This document shows, piece by piece, positions 27,356 to 36,445 of a stretch of 64,000 nucleotides of DNA (positions are counted from its first letter, which is position 1; every line of letters starts with the position of its first letter). Below the pieces are notes generated by a model. It ran no database searches. It was not told the origin of the DNA and worked only from the letters and a program-made list of their open reading frames with translations. Origin of the DNA: Rhodanobacter denitrificans (GTDB taxonomy: Bacteria > Pseudomonadota > Gammaproteobacteria > Xanthomonadales > Rhodanobacteraceae); the NCBI RefSeq assembly GCF_000230695.2, contig NC_020541.1:1922001-1986000 (forward strand). Direction: 5' to 3'. Position numbers and translations under genes: made by a program.

Positions 27356-27387
27356 CGTTCGTGGTGAGCCGGTCGAACCATGGACGG
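27356..27387. repeat. Dispersed TTCGTCCTGAGCCTGTCGAA-type repeat, degenerate copy
   Basis: CGTTCGTGGTGAGCCGGTCG followed by AACCATGGACGG; an imperfect palindrome related to the copies at 28371 and 30541. Translated copies of this element give phrases like FVLSLSKD. The surrounding stretch 27294-27600 holds no gene that I can support. Confidence 0.6.
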
Positions 27388-27600
27388 TATCGGCGTCGGC
27401 CGTCCATCCTTCGCCAGACTCGGGGCGAACGGTCTTGCAGCGGTCCTTGAACTGCTTCGGCGGTCGGGCGGTGCGCGGCGGCGCGGCGCGCCGAAGAAAA
27501 ACGGCGGTGCGATTTTGCCCATGCGCGCCTGCATCACGCCGTCTCGTGCGTACTGCCCTCCGCTGCACCCACATCCCTCCCCCATGATCGCGATGAATGC

Positions 27601-28273
27601 ATCAGGACGGACCCTTCGGCCAGCCGCGGCCATATCCGTTCCTACCAGGCCACCGCCTATCTGGGTTATGCGCCGGGATCGTGGTTCGTCAACGGGGCGC
27701 TGGTCTATGGGCTGGATGACTATTCCAGTTCGCGCCGGGTCGCGTTCCCGGGGATCGACGAGACGGCGCGCGCCGACTACAGCGGTCGCCAGTACACCGC
27801 GTTCGGTGCGACCGGGTATCACTTCTACGTAGGCGATGGACGCAGCGTGATCACGCCGACGGCCACCGTGCAGTACACCCGCATGAAGATGCCCGGCTAC
27901 CGCGAGTTCGGCGGCAACTCGGTCAATCTGGCGGTCGATGCGCAGACGTACCGTTTCCTGCAGTCCGGCCTGGGCGTGAAGTTCTCCCGCGACTTGGCCA
28001 CCTCCGGCGACCTGACCGTACGCCCCGAGATGCACGCCAACTGGCTGCATTCGTTCAGCGGCCGCAGCGTGAGCGAGACCGCGCAGTTCGCCAGCGGCGG
28101 GCCGTCGTTCACCGCCACCGGAGTCAAGCCGGGCCGCGATCTGGCCGAGCTGGGCGCGGGCCTGCTGATCGCCGGCGGCAACCGCTGGTCGCTGGCCGGC
28201 GCCCACCGCTGCCAGTTCAATCGCAGCTACAAGGCGGGGCCAGGTCATGGTGAAGGTTGCCGTGGCGTTGTGA
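27601..28273 (+). pseudogene. Autotransporter beta-domain remnant
   Basis: The frame from about 27601 (no usable start codon) reads as the membrane barrel of a type Va autotransporter: YQATAYLGYAPGSWFVNGAL, YHFYVGDGRSVITPTATVQY, LQSGLGVKFSRDL, AELGAGLLIAGGNRWSLAGA. The passenger and signal peptide are missing. Near the end, one extra base at about 28237-28241 throws the frame off: corrected, the protein would finish YKAGQVMVKVAVAL and stop at 28273, the normal barrel end. So it is 5'-truncated and frameshifted. The repeats before and after it suggest a rearranged region. Confidence 0.75.
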
Positions 28274-28370
28274 GGGCGACTCCTGTCCGGAGTGGCAGAC
28301 TGATGGGGTGACGCGCCGCGCGTACGGCTCCGGCGTGCGCTGGCTGGCGTCGGCGAGCGGGATTTCCCTG

Positions 28371-28401
28371 CGTTCGTCCTCAGCTGGTCGAAGGACGGAT
28401 G
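28371..28401. repeat. Dispersed TTCGTCCTGAGCCTGTCGAA-type repeat, second copy
   Basis: CGTTCGTCCTCAGCTGGTCG followed by AAGGACGGATG. It sits between the autotransporter remnant and the phospholipase D-type gene, in a 268-bp stretch with no other feature that I can identify. Confidence 0.65.
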
Positions 28402-28541
28402 GGTGGAGCGTGAGGTGTTGGGCCGGCGTCGCGGGCCGGTCGCGTCGCGTTCACGGCAGCCTGCGCAGAGTGGGGCGAGTCTGCCGGCGTCGAGGTCGGA
28501 CCGAGGTGGCTCGCGGGTTACAGCAGACAGGCGGTGTGGAC

Positions 28542-30095
28542 ATGCGGCGTTTGATGACGGCAGTTGCACTGGCGGTGCTGGGCCTGGCGCTGGGTGCCTG
28601 CTCGCCGCCGGCGGCGGTGGTCAAGCCGCCGTCGAAGGCGTTGCCGCCGACCACGGCCACGGCGGGCGCGCGCTACGTCCACGCCGAAGTGAAGCAGCAC
28701 CAGGACAAGTCCGGCTTCCGTCTGCTCACGCGCAGCACCAACGCCCTGATGAGCCGGGTGGCGCTGGCCGACCATGCGCAGCACGCGCTCGACCTGCAGT
28801 ACTACATCTTCGACAACGACGCGACCGGGCGGCTGGTGGCACAGCGGCTGCTGGCGGCGGCGGATCGCGGCGTGCGCGTGCGCCTGCTGGTGGACGACAT
28901 CAACGCGGGCGAGGCGATCGACATGTTCGACGCGCTGGATACCCACCCGAACATCGAGGTGCGGCTGTTCAACCCGTTCGCCACGAAAAAACCCTCCCTG
29001 TTCTCCCGGGCCACCCAGTTCCTGCTGGATGCGCACCGGCTCAACCGCCGCATGCACAACAAGTCGTTCATCATGGACGGCAACGTCGCCATCGTCGGCG
29101 GCCGCAATATCGGCGACGCCTATTTCGATGCCGGCGACACCAATTTCCGCGACCTCGACCTGATCGCGATCGGCCCGGTGGTGAAGCAGGCGTCGCAAGC
29201 CTTCGACGAGTACTGGAACTGCGACGCCGCCTACCCGGTGAAGGCCTTCAGCGGCAAGCATGCCGGCCATTACGACCTGGCCAGGCTGCGGGTGGACCTG
29301 GCGCATGACGCGCGCGTGTTCGCCCAGTCGGATTATGCGCAGGCGACGCTGGACGAACTGCCCAACGGCGCCTCCGCCGATCGTCCGGGCAAGTGGTTCT
29401 GGGGACCGGCCACCCTGGTCACCGACCAGCCGGAAAAGATCGAGACCGGGCACGATCAGCCGCAGTTGCGCATCGGCCCGGACGTCAAGGCGCTCACCGA
29501 TGGCGCGCAGCGCGAGCTGCTGCTGATTTCGCCGTACTTCATCCCCGGCGACAATGGCACGCAGTATCTCGCGGCGCTCGCGGCGCGCGGCGTCACGGTG
29601 AAGGTGCTGACCAATTCGCTCGCCTCCAACGACGAGCCGGCAGTGTTCTCGGGCTATTCGCGCTACCGCCGTGCGCTGCTCGAAGGCGGCGTGCAGCTGT
29701 ACGAACTGCGTCCCGCCGCCGGAGCCGCCCAACCCGCCACCGCGCACGGCACCTCGTCCGGGGTGAGCCTGCATGCGAAGGCGATCGTGGTGGACCGGCA
29801 GCAGGTGTTCATCGGTTCGATGAACATGGACGCCCGTTCGAAGCTGCTGAACACCGAGATGGGCCTCATCGTCGATTGCCCGCCGCTGGCGGCGGCGGTG
29901 ACCCAGTTCTTCGACACCGCCACCTTGCCCGCCAGCGCCTGGCACGTGACGCTGAAGACGGACGGCGGCGCCATGCAATGGCAGGCCAGCGACAACGGCA
30001 AGCCGGTGAGCTACGACCGCGACCCTGGCGCCACCACCCAGCGTCGCATCGAAGTGCAGATGCTCAAGCTGCTGCCGCTGGAAAGCCTGCTCTAG
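28542..30095 (+). CDS. Phospholipase D-family lipoprotein, ClsC-like cardiolipin synthase
   Basis: 517 residues with a lipoprotein signal (lipobox LGAC, C20) and two HKD phosphodiesterase motifs: HNKSFIMDG (H172, K174, D179) and HAKAIVVD (H411, K413, D418), each followed by the usual GGRNIGDAYF- and GSMNMDARS-type segments. This is the layout of ClsC-type cardiolipin synthases, which join phosphatidylethanolamine and phosphatidylglycerol; a phospholipase or nuclease activity is an alternative. ATG 28542 is supported by AGGCGG upstream and the signal peptide. The lipobox suggests anchoring outside the cytoplasm. Confidence 0.87.
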   Translation: MRRLMTAVALAVLGLALGACSPPAAVVKPPSKALPPTTATAGARYVHAEVKQHQDKSGFRLLTRSTNALMSRVALADHAQHALDLQYYIFDNDATGRLVAQRLLAAADRGVRVRLLVDDINAGEAIDMFDALDTHPNIEVRLFNPFATKKPSLFSRATQFLLDAHRLNRRMHNKSFIMDGNVAIVGGRNIGDAYFDAGDTNFRDLDLIAIGPVVKQASQAFDEYWNCDAAYPVKAFSGKHAGHYDLARLRVDLAHDARVFAQSDYAQATLDELPNGASADRPGKWFWGPATLVTDQPEKIETGHDQPQLRIGPDVKALTDGAQRELLLISPYFIPGDNGTQYLAALAARGVTVKVLTNSLASNDEPAVFSGYSRYRRALLEGGVQLYELRPAAGAAQPATAHGTSSGVSLHAKAIVVDRQQVFIGSMNMDARSKLLNTEMGLIVDCPPLAAAVTQFFDTATLPASAWHVTLKTDGGAMQWQASDNGKPVSYDRDPGATTQRRIEVQMLKLLPLESLL

Positions 30096-30122
30096 GGCCG
30101 CCGCGTGAGAGGACCCTGTCCC

Positions 30123-30527
30123 ATGCTTCCTTCAATACGCCAGCTTCCCGCACGCCTGTCCAAGGCGCTGCTGGCGTGGCTGCTGTTCGCCCTGCTGCTG
30201 ACGCCCGCACTCGCCCGACAGCCCATGTCGGCGCCGCCGACCGAGCAACAGAAAATCGACTACCTGATCAGCATCGTCGCCACGCTGCATGGCGCCAGTT
30301 TCATCCGCAACGGCAGCGCCTACGACGCGGAGCAGGCCGCCGCGCACATGCGCCTGAAGCTGCGCTTCGCCGGCAGCCGGGTGAAGACCGTGGACGACTT
30401 CATCGTGTATTGCGCCACCGGCTCGTCGGTATCCGGAACCCGTTACGTCATCCGCTTCGCCGATGGCCAAAGCATCGACGCCGCCACCTTCCTGCGCGGC
30501 AAGCTGGCCGTCTTTCGCACTCCGTGA
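30123..30527 (+). CDS. DUF5329 family exported protein
   Basis: 134 residues with a signal peptide (about 1-32, LLFALLLTPALA) and a single domain with TEQQKIDYLISIVATLHGAS, FIRNGSAYDAEQAAAHMRLK and DFIVYCATGSSVSGTRYVIR, matching DUF5329 as I recall it. Function unknown. ATG 30123 has AGAGGA nine bases upstream; a GTG at 30105 would put the ribosome-binding site inside the gene. It follows the ClsC-like gene by 27 bp and is probably co-transcribed. Confidence 0.8.
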   Translation: MLPSIRQLPARLSKALLAWLLFALLLTPALARQPMSAPPTEQQKIDYLISIVATLHGASFIRNGSAYDAEQAAAHMRLKLRFAGSRVKTVDDFIVYCATGSSVSGTRYVIRFADGQSIDAATFLRGKLAVFRTP

Positions 30528-30540
30528 ATGCGGACACTCC

Positions 30541-30571
30541 CGTTCGTCCTGAGCCTGTCGAAGGATGAGCG
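30541..30571. repeat. Dispersed TTCGTCCTGAGCCTGTCGAA-type repeat, best copy
   Basis: CGTTCGTCCTGAGCCTGTCG followed by AAGGATGAGCGG is the most complete of three copies in 3.2 kb. It lies just after the DUF5329 gene stop. Confidence 0.75.
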
Positions 30572-30713
30572 GAAGGAGCGCGCTGTGTCTGCCGTCGCCG
30601 GGCGGATCAAGCTGCCGGAGATGCGAGCGCGGGATTCAGAGGACGCGGACGCCGCCACGCATCCGGCAGTTGCATCGACAACCGGCTGGTTCAGGAATGG
30701 GTCGACCGCACGT

Positions 30714-31808
30714 TCAGCCGAACGTGGCGAAGACCGGCACGGCCGGAACCGGGCGGGCACCGGGGCGCCGGCCGTCCACGAACATGTACAGGTGGCCGCC
30801 GACCACGGCCACCATCGGGCGACCGGACAGCTGCATCGCAGGGAATGCCGCGGGCGACTTGGCCAGGCCGATCTGGTGTTCGGCGCGCATCCGGGCGGTC
30901 TTGGCGGCAAACCAGGCTTTCGGGCCGGCCAGCAAGATGCCCGAGTCGGACTCCGCCTGGCGCGAGTTCTCGATGGTCTGGCGCAGGTGGGCGAGGTGGT
31001 GTGCGCTGAAGGCCTCGCTCAAGGCAGCGGACTTGAACGGCGAGGCGACGTATTCGTCGAGCAGGCCGCCCAGCGCCGCGGCCACCCGCAACGCGATCCG
31101 CCGGTTCGCACGCTCCACGCGTGAAGCACCGGCCGAGGCCTGCCAGACACCATCGAGGGCTTCGGCCAGGGCAAGGTATTCGGCCTGGTTGAGCGGGCGC
31201 CGGGCCAGCGGGGTGTCGCGACGAGCGATCAGCCACGCCTGGTCAGCGGCCGGCAGCGCGTGCGAGCGGCGTGCGACGCGCGAGCGTGCTTCCTTCATCG
31301 ACAGGTCGCCGTCGGCCGCCAGTCGCAGCGAAAGCGCTTCCCGGGTCAGCGGCTGCGCACGCGGTGTGCCGTCGGTGCGGTACCAGCGGCGGTGCTCCAG
31401 CGTCGCTGGATGGAACAGGCCTTGCGGCGGTCGCAGCGTGACGCGCGCCTCCGCGGCGTAATCGAGCGAAGGGGCCATCGGTCGCAAGCCGGCAGCGCGG
31501 GCGGCGAGCACTCGGCCAAGCAGGATTTCGGCGACGACCAGATGCCGATGGCAGCTGGCCCGATGATCGCGCTCGGCCCGCGCGAAGTAGACGAAACGCA
31601 CGCGAGCCGCTGGCGGGGTGCTGCCGGGCCGAACGGTGGCTTTGGTGCCGTGACAGCCCTGCCCGGCGATCCGGTGGCCGATCGGCAGCGCGCGATGCGC
31701 AGTAGGCAGGTCACCCAGCAGGGTATCGACGGAGGGCACAGGAACAGCGACGGATCTGGCCTTGGCGGCCTCTTTCACATGCACACTTGCGGGGATCGGC
31801 ACACTCAC
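30714..31808 (-). CDS. Uncharacterised protein
   Basis: A 364-residue product I cannot assign. The better-conserved-looking part is the C-terminal two thirds: HPATLEHRRWYRTDGTPRAQ, RPLNQAEYLALAEALDGVWQ, HHLAHLRQTIENSRQAESDS, and the end AVVGGHLYMFVDGRRPGARP. No signal peptide or membrane helix is evident. GTG 31808 is the proposed start because GAAGG lies six bases upstream; the frame stays open further, but that sequence is antisense to the SDR gene. Divergent from the SDR gene with a 288-bp gap that contains no other feature I can name. Confidence 0.6.
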   Translation of the reverse strand: MSVPIPASVHVKEAAKARSVAVPVPSVDTLLGDLPTAHRALPIGHRIAGQGCHGTKATVRPGSTPPAARVRFVYFARAERDHRASCHRHLVVAEILLGRVLAARAAGLRPMAPSLDYAAEARVTLRPPQGLFHPATLEHRRWYRTDGTPRAQPLTREALSLRLAADGDLSMKEARSRVARRSHALPAADQAWLIARRDTPLARRPLNQAEYLALAEALDGVWQASAGASRVERANRRIALRVAAALGGLLDEYVASPFKSAALSEAFSAHHLAHLRQTIENSRQAESDSGILLAGPKAWFAAKTARMRAEHQIGLAKSPAAFPAMQLSGRPMVAVVGGHLYMFVDGRRPGARPVPAVPVFATFG

Positions 31809-32096
31809 AAAAAGCCTTCGTCGCTGGAAGGCAGTCACGACGCTCGACTCTGCCAGCACCGCACCTGCCTGGGTACCGCTCACGCCGTCCAGCCTGGACG
31901 GCCACGACACCACTCTTGCATCATGCGTGCCGCGAAAATGTGCGCTATCGCGCAATAATCGAACTTCGACTCTGCTTGGGTGCGCGCCGCGCAGCGGGGG
32001 GTGTTCCGCCGGCATTTCCCGGGGCCAGCCGGAAAGCAGGCAGAATGGGCGGCTGGCGACGCCCCGCCCGCCCCCTGTTCGACTACGGATGACCTC

Positions 32097-33665
32097 TTGA
32101 CGATCACGCCCGCCCCCACGCCTCTGCCCGACCCTGCGGACGCCGCCCTGCTGGAGCGCCTGCGCGCCACCTCCGCACTGCTGGAAGCGGTGGCGGCCGA
32201 TCGCCAGCTGCTGGACCGGCTTCCGGCCGAGGAGCGCCAGCGCCTGCACCGGGCGGTGGCGCAGCTCTACCATCCCGACCCGGCGGCCCGCCGGATCAAG
32301 CTGAAGGCGGCCGAGAAGGCGCGCCATGCCTCGAAGATCGAGGCCGAGGACACCGTGCTGAACCAGACCGGTATCCGCGCCTTGCGCCGCAAGCCGGTGT
32401 TCACCACGCCGAACGCGTTCGCGCCGGAAGGCTTCCTGCCGCACGACGTGCCGCCCGCGGCCGACGCCGCGCAGCCGCGCGAGTCGGTCGAGCCGAAGCA
32501 CTGCTACGTGTGCAAGCGGAAATACACGGCCATCCACTTCTTCTACGACCAGCTGTGCCCGGAGTGTGCCGCGTTCAACTATGCCAAGCGCGGTGAACTG
32601 GCCGACCTGCGCGGGCGCGTGGCACTGCTCACCGGCGGCCGGGTGAAGATCGGTTACCAGGCCGGCCTGAAGCTGCTGCGCGCCGGCGCCGAGCTGATCG
32701 TCACCACGCGCTTCCCGCGCGACTCGGCGGCGCGCTATGCGGCCGAGCCGGACTTCGCCGACTGGGGTCACCGCCTGCAGGTCTACGGCCTGGACCTGCG
32801 CCACACGCCCAGCGTCGAGGCGTTCTGCCAGGAACTGGTGGCGACCCGGCCGCGGCTGGACTTCATCATCAACAACGCCTGCCAGACCGTGCGCCGCCCG
32901 CCGGATTTCTACGCGCACATGATGGAGGGCGAGACCGCCGCGCTGCACCAGCTGCCCGAGCACGTGCGCCGGCTGGTCGGCCATTACGAGGGCCTGCGCG
33001 GCGCGGAGATCCTGCCAGGCAGCAGCGCGCTGGCCAGCCGCGGCGCCGACCTGCCCGGGCTGAGCCGCGCCGCCGAGCTGTCGCAGCTGCCGCTGCTGCC
33101 GGAAGAACTGCTGGCGCGGAGCCACCTGTTCCCCGAGGGTCGACTGGATCAGGACCTGCAGCAGGTCGACCTGCGCCAGCGCAACTCGTGGCGGCTGCTG
33201 ATGGCCGAGGTGCCGTCGGTGGAATTGCTGGAGGTGCAGCTGGTCAACGCGATCGCGCCGTTCATCATCAACGCGCGGCTGAAGCCGCTGATGCTGCGCA
33301 CCGGCGAGCGCGACAAGCACATCGTCAACGTGTCGGCGATGGAGGGCCAGTTCTACCGCAGCTTCAAGACCACCCGCCACCCGCATACCAACATGGCCAA
33401 GGCCGCGCTGAACATGATGACGCGCACTTCGGCCACCGATTACCACAACGACGGCATCCACATGAACAGCGTGGACACCGGCTGGGTCACCGACGAGGAC
33501 CCCGCCGAACTGGCCGCGAAGAAGGTGCGCGAGGAACGCTTCCACCCGCCGCTGGATATCGTCGACGGCGCCGCGCGCATCGTCGACCCGATCATCCACG
33601 GCATCAATACCGGCGAGCACGTGTGGGGCCAGTTCCTGAAGGACTACCGCCCCACCGACTGGTGA
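32097..33665 (+). CDS. SDR-fold protein with N-terminal Cys4 cluster
   Basis: 522 residues from a TTG start with GGATGA upstream (an ATG at 31980 would add 39 non-conserved-looking residues). Residues 1-130 are helical and charged. A CxxC-14-CxxC cluster (C136, C139, C154, C157) looks like a zinc ribbon. A Rossmann domain follows with TGGRVKIG (179-186), DFIINNACQTV and HIVNVSAMEG. At the place of the YxxxK motif the sequence is TNMAK, so the usual catalytic Tyr appears to be Thr. It ends WGQFLKDYRPTDW. I take it for a divergent, possibly non-classical reductase; substrate unknown. Confidence 0.8.
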   Translation: MTITPAPTPLPDPADAALLERLRATSALLEAVAADRQLLDRLPAEERQRLHRAVAQLYHPDPAARRIKLKAAEKARHASKIEAEDTVLNQTGIRALRRKPVFTTPNAFAPEGFLPHDVPPAADAAQPRESVEPKHCYVCKRKYTAIHFFYDQLCPECAAFNYAKRGELADLRGRVALLTGGRVKIGYQAGLKLLRAGAELIVTTRFPRDSAARYAAEPDFADWGHRLQVYGLDLRHTPSVEAFCQELVATRPRLDFIINNACQTVRRPPDFYAHMMEGETAALHQLPEHVRRLVGHYEGLRGAEILPGSSALASRGADLPGLSRAAELSQLPLLPEELLARSHLFPEGRLDQDLQQVDLRQRNSWRLLMAEVPSVELLEVQLVNAIAPFIINARLKPLMLRTGERDKHIVNVSAMEGQFYRSFKTTRHPHTNMAKAALNMMTRTSATDYHNDGIHMNSVDTGWVTDEDPAELAAKKVREERFHPPLDIVDGAARIVDPIIHGINTGEHVWGQFLKDYRPTDW

Positions 33666-33783
33666 TCCACTGGTGCCAGAGCGACGACAATCCGTTTCCT
33701 TCGCGCCGGTTTCAGACGCCGCTGCGTAGCCTTATCTTGCGGACAGGCGCCATCCGGCGCGATCAAGCATGAGGAGCAACGCC

Positions 33784-34485
33784 GTGATTGAACGCAGACC
33801 CTTCGACCGCCTGGGCGGAGCCGACCACGGCTGGCTCAAGGCCAAACACCATTTCTCCTTCGCCGGCTACCACGACGCGAATCGCATGGGCTGGGGCGCG
33901 TTGCGCGTGTGGAACGACGACACCATCGCGCCGCAGACCGGCTTCCCGCCGCACCCGCACGCGGACATGGAGATCATCACCTACGTGCGCGAAGGCGCGA
34001 TCAGCCACCAGGACAGCCTGGGCAACGCCGGCCGCACCGAGGCCGGCGACGTGCAGGTGATGAGCGCCGGCAGCGGCATCACCCACAGCGAGTACAACCG
34101 GGAGGACGTGACCACGCGCATCTTCCAGATCTGGATCATCCCCGACGAGAACGGCCAGCCGCCGTCGTGGGGTGCGCGGCCGTTTCCCAGGGGCGATCGT
34201 TCCGGGCGTTTCGTGGCGCTGGCCAGCGGCTTCAAGGACGACGTCGAGGCGCTGCCGCTGCGCACCGATGCGCGCGTGCTGGGCGCCACGCTGAAGGCCG
34301 GCGAAAGCACCGAGTACATGCTGGCCCCCGGCCGCTACGCCTACCTGGTGCCGGCCACCGGCAAGGTGGACCTCAATGGCGTGCAACTGGACGCCCGCGA
34401 CGGCGCCGCGATCCGCCAGGAGTCGACGCTGAAGGTCACCGCGCTGGAAGACGCCGAGCTGGTGCTGGTCGATACCGCGCCCTGA
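33784..34485 (+). CDS. Pirin family protein (YhhW-like)
   Basis: 233 residues with the bicupin pirin fold: DHGWLKAKHHFSFAGYHD, the metal-site strand PPHPHADMEIITYV, and SAGSGITHSEYN. Relatives such as YhhW have quercetinase activity in vitro; the cellular role is unsettled. GTG 33784 is chosen because GAGGAG lies seven bases upstream and it yields the family's usual MIERRP-like start; an ATG at 33769 would place that site inside the gene. Confidence 0.92.
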   Translation: MIERRPFDRLGGADHGWLKAKHHFSFAGYHDANRMGWGALRVWNDDTIAPQTGFPPHPHADMEIITYVREGAISHQDSLGNAGRTEAGDVQVMSAGSGITHSEYNREDVTTRIFQIWIIPDENGQPPSWGARPFPRGDRSGRFVALASGFKDDVEALPLRTDARVLGATLKAGESTEYMLAPGRYAYLVPATGKVDLNGVQLDARDGAAIRQESTLKVTALEDAELVLVDTAP

Positions 34486-34640
34486 GCTGCGCGCATGCGG
34501 GCGCGTGCGGCGCCAGGCGCGGGCGCCCCGGCGGGAGCCGGCCCGGTGCGGCTCCAATTCGACCGCAAGACCCGGAGTGCCGCGGCGGGCGCCGGTCCGT
34601 AGATTGCGCCTTGAGCGATAATCCGACGGAAGGAACAGCC

Positions 34641-35717
34641 ATGAAAACTCCGGAAAAACAGGCCGCACGTGCCGCCACCCTCGCCGACCCGCGCTGGGCC
34701 GCCGTGCAGGCGCGCGACGCGCATGCCGACGGCAGCTTCTTCTATTCGGTGCGCAGCACCGGCGTGTACTGCCGTCCCTCCTGCGCCGCGCGCGCCGCGC
34801 GGCCGGAAAATGTGGCGTTCCACGCCACCGCCGCCGAGGCGGAGCGCGCCGGCTTTCGCCCGTGCAGGCGCTGCCGGCCCGACCAGCCATCGCTGGCGCA
34901 GCAGCAGGCGGCGATGGTCACCGCTGCCTGCCGGCTGATCGAGCAGGCCGAGACCGTACCCACGCTCGAACAGTTGGCGCAACCGAGCGGACTCAGCCCC
35001 TTCCACTTCCACCGCGTGTTCAAGGCGGTTGCCGGGGTGACCCCGAAGCAGTACGCCACGGCGCATCGCAACCGCCGCGTGCGCAGCGGCCTGGAGCGCA
35101 GCCACACGGTGACCGAGGCGATCTTCGATGCGGGCTACAACGCCAGCAGCCGCTTCTACGAAACGGCGAACGAGGTGCTGGGCATGACGCCCTCGCGCTA
35201 TCGCGCCGGCGGTGCCGACAGCGAGATCCGCTTCGCCATCGGCGCCTGCTCGCTCGGCGCGATCCTGGTGGCGCAGAGCGCGCGCGGCGTCTGCGCGATC
35301 CTGCTCGGCGACGACCCCGACGCGCTCGCGCGCGAGCTGCAGGATCGCTTCCCCAGGGCCAGGCTGATCGGCGGCGACCGCGACTACGAGCGCCTGGTGG
35401 CGCAGGTGGTCGGCTTTGTCGAAGCCCCTGCGCTGGGACTGGATCTGCCCTTGGACGTGCGCGGCACCGCGTTCCAGCAGCGCGTGTGGCAGGCGTTGCG
35501 CGAGATCCCGGTCGGCAGCATGGCCAGCTACAGCGAGATCGCGCGGCGCATCGGCGCGCCCAAGGCCGCGCGGGCGGTGGCGCAGGCATGTGCCGGCAAC
35601 ATGCTGGCGGTGGCGATCCCCTGCCATCGCGTGGTGCGCAACGACGGCGACCTGTCCGGCTACCGCTGGGGCGTGCCGCGCAAACGCGCGCTGCTGGAGC
35701 GCGAGGCGCAGGCATGA
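34641..35717 (+). CDS. ada: Ada: methylphosphotriester/O6-methylguanine methyltransferase and transcriptional activator
   Basis: 358 residues with all three Ada parts: an N-terminal zinc domain (C44 and C48 in GVYCRPSC, C75 and C78 in PCRRCRPD) that accepts phosphotriester methyl groups; an AraC-type DNA-binding domain (about 90-190); and a C-terminal O6-methylguanine methyltransferase with acceptor C328 in IPCHRVVRNDG. Methylated Ada activates its own operon. ATG 34641 has AAGGA upstream. The next three genes follow with overlaps or no gap, forming an adaptive-response operon. Confidence 0.96.
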   Translation: MKTPEKQAARAATLADPRWAAVQARDAHADGSFFYSVRSTGVYCRPSCAARAARPENVAFHATAAEAERAGFRPCRRCRPDQPSLAQQQAAMVTAACRLIEQAETVPTLEQLAQPSGLSPFHFHRVFKAVAGVTPKQYATAHRNRRVRSGLERSHTVTEAIFDAGYNASSRFYETANEVLGMTPSRYRAGGADSEIRFAIGACSLGAILVAQSARGVCAILLGDDPDALARELQDRFPRARLIGGDRDYERLVAQVVGFVEAPALGLDLPLDVRGTAFQQRVWQALREIPVGSMASYSEIARRIGAPKAARAVAQACAGNMLAVAIPCHRVVRNDGDLSGYRWGVPRKRALLEREAQA

Positions 35718-36445
35718 ACGCGCAACTGCGCCCTGGCCCCGACACCGGTGCGCGGCTGCAGGCATACGACTGGGTCCGCATCGGCGATGAACTCGATGCG
35801 CACGGCTGTGCGATGCTGGAAGCCCTGCTGTCGCCGCCGGAGTGCGCGAAGCTGGCAAGCATGTACGCGGACGACGGACGCTTCCGCAACCGCGTGCTGA
35901 TGGCCCGCCACGGTTTCGGCCGCGGTGAATACCGCTATTTCGATTACCCCCTGCCCGAGCTGGTGGCCGGGCTGCGCGGTGCGGTTTATCCGCGGTTGGC
36001 ACCGATCGCGAACCGCTGGAACACGTCGATGGGATTGGCCGTGCGCTACCCCGCCGCGCATGCCGAGTTCATCGAACGCTGCCACGCCGCCGGCCAGCGC
36101 CGCCCTACCCCGTTGCTGCTGCAGTACGGCACCGGCGACTACAACTGCCTGCACCAGGACCTGTACGGCGAGCACGTGTTTCCGCTGCAGCTGGCGATCC
36201 TGCTGTCCGAGCCGGGACGCGATTTCAGTGGCGGCGAGTTCGTGCTGACCGAGCAGCGTCCGCGCATGCAGTCGCGTGCCGACGTGGTGCCGCTGCGCCA
36301 GGGCGACGCGGTGCTGTTCGCGGTGCACCAGCGGCCGGTGCAAGGCACGCGCGGCAGCTACCGGGTGAACATGCGCCACGGCGTCAGCCGCGTGCGCAAT
36401 GGCCACCGCCACACGCTCGGCATCATCTTTCACGACGCCACATGA
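35714..36445 (+). CDS. 2-oxoglutarate/Fe(II) oxygenase in the ada operon
   Basis: 243 residues with a double-stranded beta-helix oxygenase core: LLQYGTGDYNCLHQDLYGEH gives the HxD iron motif (H147, D149); the distal His is probably H222 (MRHGVSRV). It overlaps ada by an ATGA and alkB by four bases, so all are translationally coupled. The strict linkage to ada and alkB suggests a role in alkylation response, perhaps as a dealkylating or hydroxylating enzyme, but it lacks AlkB's Arg signature and its substrate is unknown. Confidence 0.87.
   Translation: MNAQLRPGPDTGARLQAYDWVRIGDELDAHGCAMLEALLSPPECAKLASMYADDGRFRNRVLMARHGFGRGEYRYFDYPLPELVAGLRGAVYPRLAPIANRWNTSMGLAVRYPAAHAEFIERCHAAGQRRPTPLLLQYGTGDYNCLHQDLYGEHVFPLQLAILLSEPGRDFSGGEFVLTEQRPRMQSRADVVPLRQGDAVLFAVHQRPVQGTRGSYRVNMRHGVSRVRNGHRHTLGIIFHDAT

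Noticed and set aside
31810..33620. Upstream extension of the minus-strand unknown protein across the SDR gene
   Set aside because: That part is antisense to well-conserved SDR coding sequence, so the gene is taken to start near 31808.
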